The translations under genes and the position numbers were made by a program. From NCBI GenBank assembly GCA_039566865.1, contig CM076959.1, positions 10,771,501 to 10,835,500 on the forward strand: a DNA stretch of 64,000 nucleotides, written 5' to 3'. Within the stretch, counting starts at the first letter, position 1. Each line of letters opens with the position of its first letter. This DNA comes from Aurelia coerulea. Taxonomy: Eukaryota; Cnidaria; Scyphozoa; Semaeostomeae; Ulmaridae. The notes under the pieces are model-generated. The model made no database searches and had not been told where the DNA came from. It saw only the letters and a program-made list of their open reading frames with translations. Below are positions 55,735 to 64,000 of the stretch, in pieces.

Positions 55735-56745
55735 TATTTTATGAAACTAAGAATCTGGGCTAGTACTGAAAGTTTCTTAAAATTATCAGATATGTGCCCC
55801 TGAAAATGGCAAAATAAGGTGTTTTGAAGCCTTTCCAATGTTTAAACATTTCTCAAATACGTTCCGAGTAATATGATACATGAAACAAGTGAGAATAAAG
55901 AAAAAGATTTAAGAGTTTCTTAAATTTTTGGTGATCTGAGGGTCTGAGTTTCTTATAAGCGGTTTCTTATAAAGAAAAATACATGTAATCACAATTTCCT
56001 GAGAAACTAGGATGATCACCGATAAACCTGGTTTATCTACTAATGAATTAGGTTTATCAACAAATTGCCATTATCTGCTGTCTATCTGGTTTATCACTTT
56101 TCAATGTAAATAAACTCAGTTTATGTTGCATAAACCAAGCTGATCGCAGATAAACCTAGTTTCTCAAACTGTAACTACAATTATCAGATAACCATTTTTT
56201 TGACAGATAACCTTTTTTTGTCCAAATCTAACAGGATAAGCTGAATTTATCTGTCAATTTGAGCATAACTTTGATTATCACCTAATAATTGGAATTACAG
56301 CTTGATAAACAAGGTCATCTGTGATTATCTTGGTTTTCGCAACCTAAAGTTTATTTACATTGAAAAGTGATAAGCCAGATAGACAGCAGATCATGGCAAT
56401 TTGTTGATAAACCTAATTCATCAGTAGATAAACCAGGTTTATCGGTGATCATCCTAGTTTCTCAGGAAATTGTGATTACATGTATTTTTCTTTATAAGAA
56501 ACCGCTTATAAGAAACTCAGACCCTCAGATCACCAAAAAATTAAGAAACTCTTAAATCTTTTTCTTTATACTCACTTGTTTCATGTATCATATTACTCGG
56601 AACGTATTTGAGTAATGTTTAAACATTGTAAAGGCTTCAAAACACCTTATTTTGCAAATTTCAGGGGCACAGATCTGAAAATTTTAAGAAACTTTCAGTA
56701 CTAGCCAAGATTTTTATTTTCATAAAATATGTTTAATCAAGTAAA
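55735..56745. repeat. central hairpin of the foldback element
   Basis: 55,735-56,200 and 56,260-56,745 are inverted copies around a ~50-bp centre near 56,225. Outer parts carry TTAAGAAACT and TTATAAGAAACC motifs related to the CACG MITE family, so the centre may itself be a pair of such elements; inner parts are rich in GATAAACC phrases. Confidence 0.75.
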
Positions 56746-56762
56746 CTGATAGGTCTCACATA

Positions 56763-56952
56763 GTAAGGGCCATAAGCGTACGAGGCGGGGAGCCGGGGGG
56801 CGGCAGCCCCCCCAACTTCAGAAAAATTATCGAAAATGAGCCGCAATCGGGCAAAAAAATGCTCTCAGTCGGGCAAAAATTATGCTAAACAATAGACTTT
56901 GTGTTGGGCAGCCCCCCTAGACTTTTTCTTCGCGTACGCTCATGGTAAGGGC
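56763..56952. mobile_element. 174-bp MITE with 8-bp target duplication, right arm only
   Basis: The element is 56771-56944, with GTAAGGGC on both sides. Ends CATAAGCGTACG and, inward from the right, CATGAGCGTACG; C/G-rich patches lie next to each end. The left arm of the palindrome keeps the empty site (one copy of GCCCTTAC near 55,695). The 8-bp duplication suggests hAT or a similar superfamily. Confidence 0.85.
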
Positions 56953-57185
56953 AATACCATAAGTGACAGCAACTCTGTCATAGATAAAGATCACCATGGA
57001 TGTCATCAGGAATATTCAAAAGGCAGTGAAGACAGTTTTTATAAATCCATTGTTAGGCATTAGATTTCTGATCAAAAAACGTCATCTCTTGGTGTTCATT
57101 ATTTTTGACAATGGGTTATAATACCATTTAATACTAGGATTACTCCATTTGGGCCCTGGAGAGGGAATTATACTCCATTTTGGTT

Positions 57186-57365
57186 CCTATACTCAGGGCC
57201 GTAGGAAGAAGCTTCGGATTGGGGGGGGGGGGCAATTGTTCTTAAAACAAAAGAGAACAATACACCTAATTAATTTGTGTGACGTAGCACCATTGTCTTC
57301 AAAATTATTGGGGGGGGGGCTCAAGCCCGCCCTGCCCCCTCGCTTCCTACGGGCCTGCCTATACT
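57186..57365. mobile_element. hAT-type MITE, 164 bp (right arm, mirror of 55297-55453)
   Basis: The element is 57194-57357 with CCTATACT on both sides. Same element as in the left arm in inverse orientation, slightly longer in its homopolymer patches. Confidence 0.85.
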
Positions 57366-57421
57366 CCATTTTGGCATTCTCCGAGCCAGCCAAAACGTCT
57401 CGACATTTGAGGAGTGCTTTC

Positions 57422-58253
57422 TTAACCCTATTCTACATGAGTAAATCAAGCACCACTTTCTCATGGGGGATGGGGCTTAAAAGGCCCCCCCAGATTTTCT
57501 AAGCAACCGTAGTGCCTATGGCAACGCAACTTGGTACACATGATTACCAAGCAATTATGATTCTAAAAATATTTTCATATGCTAATTAGTCACATGATCC
57601 GTTGCTAGGCAACGGAAAAACAATGGAAATTTGCTGATTTTGGCTCTCTTCCTAAAAGCATAATAATTTCCACCAAAAATAGTCAATAAATAACTTTAAA
57701 GTTATGAATATGATACATATTGATTTTTCTTAATGAAAATGTCAACAATTCTATTTTTGGAATTCTATTGTTTTCACAACTGTCAATCAAATTCATGGTT
57801 GACACCTAACCAAATTAGTTGATGCATTATTGGCATTTTAAATACGTTTTTAGAAATAAAAACGATATGAAATTGATCTTGAATTGTTAATTAGTCAATT
57901 TTCATCATAATACAGTAATTAATTTATATGTTTATTATCAATATGACGTCATATATAAGTATGACGTCATTTATCAAGACAAACTGATTGGTACCAATTG
58001 CATTGAAATCAGATGTGTACGAGAAACGTTATGCATGTTTTACTGATTTTCTGAGAGACCTGTTGCCGAATATGGGCATGTCATAGTCATGTGATCAATT
58101 ATATAACAATTAACTATTGTTAATTTGATGAAATATTAAATTTGATTAAATGTCACCCAAGTACCAGTGTTTTATCATGCTTAGTTTAAGAGTAATTATG
58201 CGAAGTATGGTTGGGGGGCCTTTTTTGCCCCCCCCCATGTAGAATAGGGTTAA
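57422..58253. mobile_element. TTAA-flanked piggyBac-like element, 824 bp, right arm only
   Basis: The element is 57426-58249. It opens CCCTATTCTACATG and closes with the exact mirror CATGTAGAATAGGG; TTAA on both sides (57422-57425, 58250-58253). The left arm holds a single TTAA at the equivalent place (55229-55232), the empty site. It has GGGGG/CCCCC patches near both ends, GTTGCTAGGCAACG near 57,602 and two TGACGTCA sites (about 57,943 and 57,961). No ORF for a transposase. Confidence 0.9.
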
Positions 58254-58883
58254 AGAGCGACATTATTATAGGCCTAGTTAGGCCCAGCATCAACTCATTT
58301 ATAGTGCACTGTTCTCAATGTCGGAAAACAGTCCAGTGGCTGTATATTGATCTCCAGAAAGTATACGCCAAAACTTGATTCAAATAGTATAATTTTAGCA
58401 ACACTAAAAGAACCATACACGATTTAAGAATAGACTCACCGGCATTACATGAACCTTTGCGTTGCTGATGTCCAGACCACTAGGTAAAAACTTTCGCGCC
58501 AATTCTTGATTTGGTCCCTCCCCCTCCCTCCACAGGCAAAATGGCTTTGCGGGGGGATTCTAGGACAAGCACCTCACAAAAAAGTCACTTAGGAAGCATC
58601 TCAAACTTGGGCGCACGACGCTTCAATTTTTCATTGAGCAAAAGAGGCCCTACTTGAAAATAAAAAGGGCACTTCTTTGTTTCTTGCAAAATCTTGGGGG
58701 CACGTGCCCCCAGTGCCCCCGGTTCCTAGGTCTATGTTTATGGCAAAGTTAGGCATTGGGTACGTTTTGGAAGGATGTGCTAAAATCCCTCTGGCCTGGC
58801 CTAACATTTAAGGAATTTGGCTAGCAGCCCAATAAATTCCAAAGTTTGATCTTAAATTCCAAACTTGGATCTTTAGAGTATAG

Positions 58884-59308
58884 TACGCGTTTTTTTTTCA
58901 CAAGAAACTGGTTTATAAGAAACTAGTACTACGATGACCAAAAATTTAAGAAACTCTAGTACTACGCTCAAGAACAGTGAAGAAACTCTAAAACTTTATT
59001 TCCGTATGTCTCCCTTATTCTATGTCTCTCTAACAAAGGTACCTTCGTCTTTTCTTGACTTTTAACTGCAAAATTGGCAAATTTTTGCCTTGCTGTGCAT
59101 GGCTTCTTCTTGATGACAATGTCAATGCAAAGTGGAAGCCCTTTGTCGAGAAGAAGGCTCAACTTCGAACAATACCGCAATTTTAGGCCCAAAAGAATAA
59201 GAAACTAATTAAGAAACTTTCACTGCTAAAACGCAGAAATTTTCATGAGAAATTAAGAAACTTTTAGTACTAAGTGCTAATCCAAGTTTCTTATAGAAAA
59301 AACGTGTA
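58884..59308. mobile_element. MITE with CGCGTTTTTTTTT ends, copy 3 (right arm)
   Basis: The element is 58886-59306, 421 bp, TA on both sides; mirror of copy 2. Confidence 0.8.
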
Positions 59309-59373
59309 TGTTGTATATAATATGTACAGTATTTATGTTGAATTGTATTTAGGATTGATTGATAATGAATGAA

Positions 59374-59608
59374 ACTGAACTGAACTGAACTGAACTGACC
59401 TGAACTGAACTGAACTGAACTGAACTGAACTGAACTGAACTGAACTGAACTGAACTGAACTGAACTGAACTGAACTGAACTGAACTGAACTGAACTGAAC
59501 TGAACTGAACTGAACTGAACTGAACTGAACTGAACTGAACTGAACTGAACTGAACTGAACTGAACTGAACTGAACTGAACTGAACTGAACTGAACTGAAC
59601 TGAACTGA
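59374..59608. repeat. (CTGAA)n satellite, right arm
   Basis: Almost uninterrupted pentamers; the mirror of 53784-54056. Confidence 0.95.
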
Positions 59609-59989
59609 ATCTTAAATTCCAAACTTGGATCTTAAATTCCGAAAGTTGGATCTTAAATTCCAAACTTGGATCTTAAATTCCGAAAGTTGGATCTTAAATT
59701 CCAGACTTGGATCTTAAATTCCGATACTGGGATCTAAAATTCCGAAAGTTGGATCTTAATTTCCAAACTTGGATCTTAAATTCCGATACTGGGATCTTAA
59801 ATTCCAAACTTGGATCTTAAATTCCGATACCTGGGTCTCAAATTCCAAACTTGGATCTTAATTTCCGATACTTGGATCTTAAATTCCAAACTTGGATCTT
59901 AAATTCCGATACTTGGATCTTAAAATCCAAACTTGGATCTTTGGATCTTTGGATCTTGGATCTTGGGATCTTGGATCTTAAATTAGACC
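59609..59989. repeat. tandem GGATCTTAAATTCC repeats, right arm
   Basis: Mirror of the left-arm 20-bp units, closing with GGATCTT units and the terminus TTAGACCTTCCC. Confidence 0.9.
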
Positions 59990-60169
59990 TTCCCGTGATT
60001 AAAGAGGGACAGTCCAGATTTAGGAGACAAACTCAAAGCCCAGCAGAGAACCCAAAAGAAAAGCCCCCTGAAAACAGTGATGCAGAAATATCATTTGACA
60101 CTTTCTGATGCAGTCTCCATTTACTGACTCAATCCATCAAGTTTGTTGTGTTATTTCTTATTTATATGC

Positions 60170-61091
60170 TTAGGCCCGGTTCAGACGGCGCAATTTTCAT
60201 GCACCGAATATAATAGGCATTTTATTCGACTCAAATTCGGTTAAATTCATACGTTGATTCAGACACCGTATTTTTCTTTTCATGTGTGGAATATAATTGA
60301 CCAAGTTGTGCATGACTTATTTTGCTGTCATCTCTTATAACTATTTGAAGTCCTTTGTTCGCTTACAAAAGGTGTTTATGGAATGCAGGATTTATTTTGT
60401 CTATGGAACACAACCGGAAAACAAGATGGTCATGTGACTGTTCGAAATTGGCCTACCTGCCCATGCTTTTGTGTTTTCTTTCTGTCATTCCTCGTCCTTG
60501 CAGTCTTTTGCCTTGCTTTGCTTCGCTCACAAGAACTGGCTTTGCAACTACTCCTTTTTAATGAGTGAAATGAAGGTTCAGAAGAATTCATAGGCCTTCA
60601 GACCAAATAATTGCAGCTATTCACAGAATAGGCCAGCGACCTTGAACGATTGCAAGACAAAATCATTGCTAAATTTGCGCTTTCATTTGTCCTAAATAGC
60701 ACGAGGAAACTTTGGATCCACAGCCCACAACAAACAACCGGAACCAGCTTCGTGTGTGTTTTTAGTGGCACGTGCCCCTGCCCAATCACTGCCAATCAAA
60801 ATGAGAATCAAAGAAACCGCCGTGGTAAATGTTATTGTTTGCAGCAAGAATACCCAGTAAAGGGATTAGCATAATTTATGCATTTGATTTGATACATGAA
60901 AAATACGCCGTCTGAATCACTGCCGTGTTTACGCCGTTTATTTCGACTGGAGTGGCCGAATTTATTTATTTGGGCCGACATCAATAATAACTGCAGTAGC
61001 TATTTGATTCAGACGCCATACTTTTCATGCAGTTAATTCAAAACATTATATTCGGCACATAAAAAAAATACGACGTCGGAACTGGGCCTTA
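60170..61091. mobile_element. Harbinger-type MITE, 916 bp
   Basis: The element is 60173-61088, with TTA on both sides. Ends GGCCCGGTTCAGACG and, inward from the right, GGCCCAGTTCCGACG. Subterminal phrases such as GATTCAGAC and CGTATTTTTC recur inside each end. A 3-bp TTA duplication with GGCC-type ends fits PIF/Harbinger. Internal ORFs are short and not transposase-like. Confidence 0.8.
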
Positions 61092-61346
61092 GATTAATTA
61101 TTCTTGATCTAATCTTATTTCCTTTTTCAAACTCAGTATTCAGACAATTTATCAAAGGCATTATTCCATTGTACGTATATGCAATGTGCACATACATATC
61201 TCAATTATTTTCTTTTTTCAGTCTTTTTATGAACTCATCAGAAGTAAATGACAAATCCAGTTGATTTACCATGTAGTATTTGCCACAAAAACATACGCAA
61301 TTGTCAGAAGGCTATTTTTTGCAATAAATGCAATTTTTTGTCCACA

Positions 61347-61488
61347 TTAAAGGGAGTACAAAGACCAGCAGGCCTTGCGTGAAATCAGCGACTTGTTCTG
61401 CACAGCTTCCAGAATAACTGACTGTACGAAATTCACAAAAACAAAAACAGACGATGGCAAAGGCTGCTGGTCTTTGTACTCCCTTTAA
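61347..61488. mobile_element. 134-bp TTAA-flanked MITE inside the PHD finger
   Basis: The element is 61351-61484, TTAA on both sides. AGGGAGTACAAAGACCAGC on the left is mirrored by GCTGGTCTTTGTACTCCCT on the right. Its removal rejoins the two halves of the LINE zinc finger (CNKCN...HIKCND), apart from a possible one-base shift in a T run. Confidence 0.85.
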
Positions 61489-61984
61489 ATGCAATGATAT
61501 ATCTGCTCGTGAATATAGAGAACTTGAAAAAGAACCAGATGAAATTAATTGGTTTTGTAAGCATTGTATCCAAGATATGTTTCCATTTGGCTCCTTAGGA
61601 AATGGTGAATTATCAGTACTTTATGATTTTGATCTCCCATCCTTTGTTGACTTTTCACCTTCATTTGAAACTACATCTAACCTTGTGAATTTGCCTAATC
61701 TCAGTGATTACGATATTGATGAACACATGCCTCATGATATTGATTCTTGCACCTTCACTCTACCTGAGCTGTCTTCCTTACAGTCATCCTCCTCTTGTGA
61801 CTTTTCTATTCTTCACACTAATATAAGAAGTCTATCCCTGCATCACGATGAATTAGTTTCTTTATCTGCTCACTCTAATCTAAATCCTGATGTCATTGGA
61901 GTGTCTGAAATATGGCATTCTATTGACAATCACATTTCATCTAATGTTGCTATTCCTGGCTATACGTTTTTTAAGACTTCATTT

Positions 61985-62382
61985 TAAAGACTGATGATAG
62001 AGATTTACAAAACATTACATCATGAGAACCCTCTATTTTTGTCGGAACTATTCCAGAGAAGAGAGGTCAGGTATAATCTCAGAATGAATGACACAGTTTT
62101 ACTTCCAAGCACATCCACCGTGGCCTTCGGCACGAAGTCCATATGTTTTAGGGGTAGCATACTCTGGAACAGCATGCCAGATGTGATAAAGAGCAGCGAA
62201 ATGGTCGCTTCCTTCTGCAAAAAAATCAAAACATGGGCTGGGGAAGGATGCAATTGTAAATTATGCCGTTTATTGTAAATATTATGGTTTGCTGTATTTA
62301 AGTTATGTATATAAGTTGGTTTTTATTAGCTTACTCTTTTAAAGAGCATGAGCTATTAGTACCCTTACCAACTGTAAATAAG

Positions 62383-62472
<90 letters not shown>
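61985..62472 (+). pseudogene. LINE 3' end with (TTA)n tail, nested
   Basis: The frame 61994-62278 codes MIEIYKTLHHENPLFLSELF, FGTKSICFRGSILWNSMPD and a C-terminal GCNCKLCRLL with CxCxxC, the end of a CR1-type ORF2. A short 3' UTR and about 29 TTA/ATT triplets (62,385-62,472) follow. It is inserted within the endonuclease of the PHD-finger LINE. Confidence 0.8.
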
Positions 62473-62501
62473 CACTTACTCAGAATGGTGGCGTTGGTAT
62501 G

Positions 62502-63268
62502 TACCGGGTGTCCCAAAAAAAACGCAACAGATTCAAAAAATTCGGACGCAAGCTGTTTCAAATGAATAATAATGTGATTATTTTTATCTAAATCTGCAAT
62601 GATTAGATTAAATTTTGATATATTTTTCAGAATTTTTGGTGACTTGATTGAAGAGTTAAAAATCAACAAACTTCAAATTTGCTCTCAGGGCAAAACCAGA
62701 GCTACCAGCATTATTGCAAAGTATATTGTAAAATTAAACGCACGGAAATACTTGAAACTTCACATAATTACGAACAAGCACACAATTTCATTAAGAAACT
62801 GAACAAAGAGATCCCTTACTGATTCATGAGCTATCCATTCTCGAGGGAACTCTCAGTGTTCATTTGAAATTTAACGTATAATGGTCTGTCATTTTAGAAA
62901 AGGTAAGCGATCATCATGACTGTGTTTTGACAGAAATCTTTATGAAAGTGTATGTTCAATGTTCAATTAAATTGTGTGTTGGCGTGTTTGTCAGCAATGC
63001 TTTGCAATTGCAGCGATTGTCATGTTTTACAATTTGACATTATGATTCAAAATCGTTAATGTAGCAGCTCTGGTTTTGACCTGAGTTCAATTTTGAAGTT
63101 TGCTGATTTTTAACTCTACAGCCAGGCCACCAAAAATACTGGAAAATGTCTCAAATTTAATCCAATTATTGCAGATCGCAATAAAAATCATCTTTGGATA
63201 ATGAGTATGAAACAGTTTGTATCAGAATTTTTCAAATCTGTTGCGTTTTTTTTTTGGGACACCCTGTA
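62502..63268. mobile_element. mariner-type MITE (CCGGGTGTCCC family), 763 bp, nested
   Basis: The element is 62504-63266, TA on both sides. Opens CCGGGTGTCCCAAAAAAAA and CGCAACAGATT; closes in mirror AATCTGTTGCG and GGGACACCCTG. Arms extend about 200 bp, including GGCAAAACCAGAGCT / AGCTCTGGTTTTGACC, also found in the 21.8-kb copy. Removing it with one TA restores the LINE frame (GGVGMY|IRNSL). Confidence 0.85.
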
Positions 63269-63510
63269 TATTAGAAATTCTCTTACTTCCAAGCCAAGAA
63301 TAGACTTAGATTCTTGCACTGATGATTTTAAAACAATATGGGTGGAGATTGTTTGGGGTCAAACATATGCATCATATGTTGATCCAATTTTTAAATTACA
63401 GAAAAAGGCAGTTAGAGCTATCTCATTTCAGCCTCGCTTGTCACCCTCTCTTCCAATCTTTAAAGATCCTAAACTTGTCAAAGCTAAACTTCTTTTTATT
63501 CACATTTAGA

Positions 63511-63728
63511 GAGAAAATTTACTAAATCCCAACCAATCAGGTTTCCGTCCAGGTGACTCAACAATAAATCAAATGCTTTCCATAACCCATTCTGTCTTCG
63601 AAGCCTTTGACTGTAATCCCACCCTAGAAGTTCGGTCTGTCTATCTCGACATTTCTAAAGCCTTTGACAGGTTCTGGCAGGGCAGCCTTATGTGCAAGCT
63701 TAAAAGAAGTGGTGTTTGTGGAAATCTA
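63511..63728 (+). pseudogene. LINE RT fragment, first palm block
   Basis: Codes LLNPNQSGFRPGDSTINQML, then VYLDISKAFDRFWQGSLMCK and RSGVCGNL, the region around the first catalytic Asp of a CR1/L2-group RT. It joins out of order behind an RT C-terminus, so the locus is rearranged, and is cut by the next mariner MITE at TA 63,727-63,728. Confidence 0.75.
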
Positions 63729-64000
63729 CCGGGTGTCCCAATAAAAAGTTCCGGCGTTTGATTGAACGCAGACAAAAAAGTTCGTTATCTGGCACTTTCT
63801 ATAACAGCCGCAGTGGAGCGGCTGTTGTTTTTAGAATAATGCACATTCCGTGTGCATTAATCTTCATCAGCAATTTTGAATTGCTGTCTTGCTCGTGGCT
63901 TTTCTCTTGATGTCATGTGTCAAAGCTTTCGAGCAATTTGATTGGTTGGCACCATCGAGCGCGGTGGAAAAGTTCCAGTCAATCCAACTTTCAAATACAC
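63729..64000. mobile_element. mariner-type MITE (CCGGGTGTCCC family), left end, runs off the window
   Basis: Opens TA|CCGGGTGTCCCAATAAAAAG then TTCCGGCGTTTGATTGAACG, which matches the right end of the 21.8-kb copy read inward (TTCCGGCGTTTGATTGAACGC). The other end is outside the window. Confidence 0.75.

Larger units (their letters stand above)
53332..60004. mobile_element. giant foldback element, 6.65 kb, with 10-bp target duplication (Mutator-like)
   Basis: The element is 53342-59994. GTGATTAAAG lies directly outside both ends (53332-53341, 59995-60004). The ends read GGGACGGTCTAATTTAAG on the left and, inward from the right, GGGAAGGTCTAATTTAAG. Inverted homology continues essentially to the centre near 56,225, with arms of about 2.8 kb once later insertions in the right arm are removed. 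A 9-11 bp duplication and long TIRs are hallmarks of Mutator-like elements. No transposase frame is present; it is non-autonomous. Both arms share two older MITEs, so those were acquired before the palindrome formed or were copied with it. Confidence 0.85.
61247..63510 (+). pseudogene. PHD-finger LINE ORF2, plus strand, interrupted three times
   Basis: The protein starts MTNPVDLPCSICHKN and CNKCN (61247-61345), is cut by a 134-bp TTAA element, continues KCNDISAREYRELEKEPDEI and WFCKHC (61485 on; completing a C4HC3 finger), an acidic segment LPNLSDYDIDE, then the endonuclease start ILHTNIRSLSLHHDEL and VIGVSEIW. It is cut at GYTFFKTS (about 61,980) by another LINE's 3' end, resumes SLTQNGGVGMY (62,474-62,503), is cut by a mariner MITE, and resumes IRNSLTSKPRIDLDS (63,269). 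After TIWVEI it jumps to an RT C-terminus (VWGQTYASYVDPIFKLQKKA), so the middle is deleted. Related to the LINE at 38561-43339. Confidence 0.8.

Noticed and set aside
53342..59994. Palindrome as an assembly artefact (read folded back on itself)
   Set aside because: The arms differ by two clean insertions, many substitutions and a different satellite length, and a 10-bp target duplication flanks the unit; still worth confirming with long reads.
62305..62565. ORF with a poly-Tyr run
   Set aside because: Produced by the (TTA)n LINE tail.

Overview
The window is eukaryotic, non-coding-rich animal DNA. It is AT-rich, has intron-type splice signals, Pol III tRNA-like boxes, microsatellites and many CR1/L2/Rex1-type LINE reverse transcriptases. 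The LINE mix and the general texture look like a marine invertebrate, most probably a cnidarian, but nothing in the sequence fixes the species. I see no complete host gene. The best host-like signal is one spliced exon coding a Thr/Pro-rich segment (1093-1698, minus strand), plus a few weak exon-like ORFs.

Almost everything else I can explain is transposable elements, many nested in one another. Layout: 0.5-7 kb holds small MITEs and a MITE copy split by about 3 kb of LINE (itself split by an opposite-strand LINE). 7-10.6 kb holds a decayed repeat that recurs at 25.5-26.4 kb. 11,135-16,787 is a nearly intact 5.65-kb DNA transposon with 362-bp terminal inverted repeats, a TGA target duplication and a ~1,500-residue transposase-like protein in two overlapping frames; it looks Academ-like. 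17,181-18,858 is a foldback element with 9-bp target duplication. 19-25.4 kb holds a hAT-type MITE, a mariner-type MITE and a larger TIR element. 27.3-36.2 kb is a mosaic of at least six broken LINEs with a solo LTR in one of them.

36-46 kb contains a 1-kb TIR element, TTAA-flanked piggyBac-like elements rich in TGACGTCA sites, and a 4.8-kb LINE (ORF1 with internal duplication, ORF2 with PHD-type zinc finger, a tRNA-like unit) that split an older LINE. 46.7-50.1 kb is a LINE with an uninterrupted 968-codon endonuclease/reverse-transcriptase ORF. 53,342-59,994 is a giant palindrome (arms about 2.8 kb, 10-bp target duplication), interpreted as a Mutator-like foldback element; its right arm carries two later MITE insertions for which the left arm is the empty site. 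60-64 kb is a Harbinger-type MITE followed by a LINE interrupted three times.

Functionally these are selfish elements. The autonomous-looking parts are the Academ-like transposase (one base away from a continuous frame) and the 968-codon LINE ORF. The rest are non-autonomous or dead copies that would depend on enzymes encoded elsewhere. Family assignments rest on motifs, termini and target duplications read by eye; no database search was possible.
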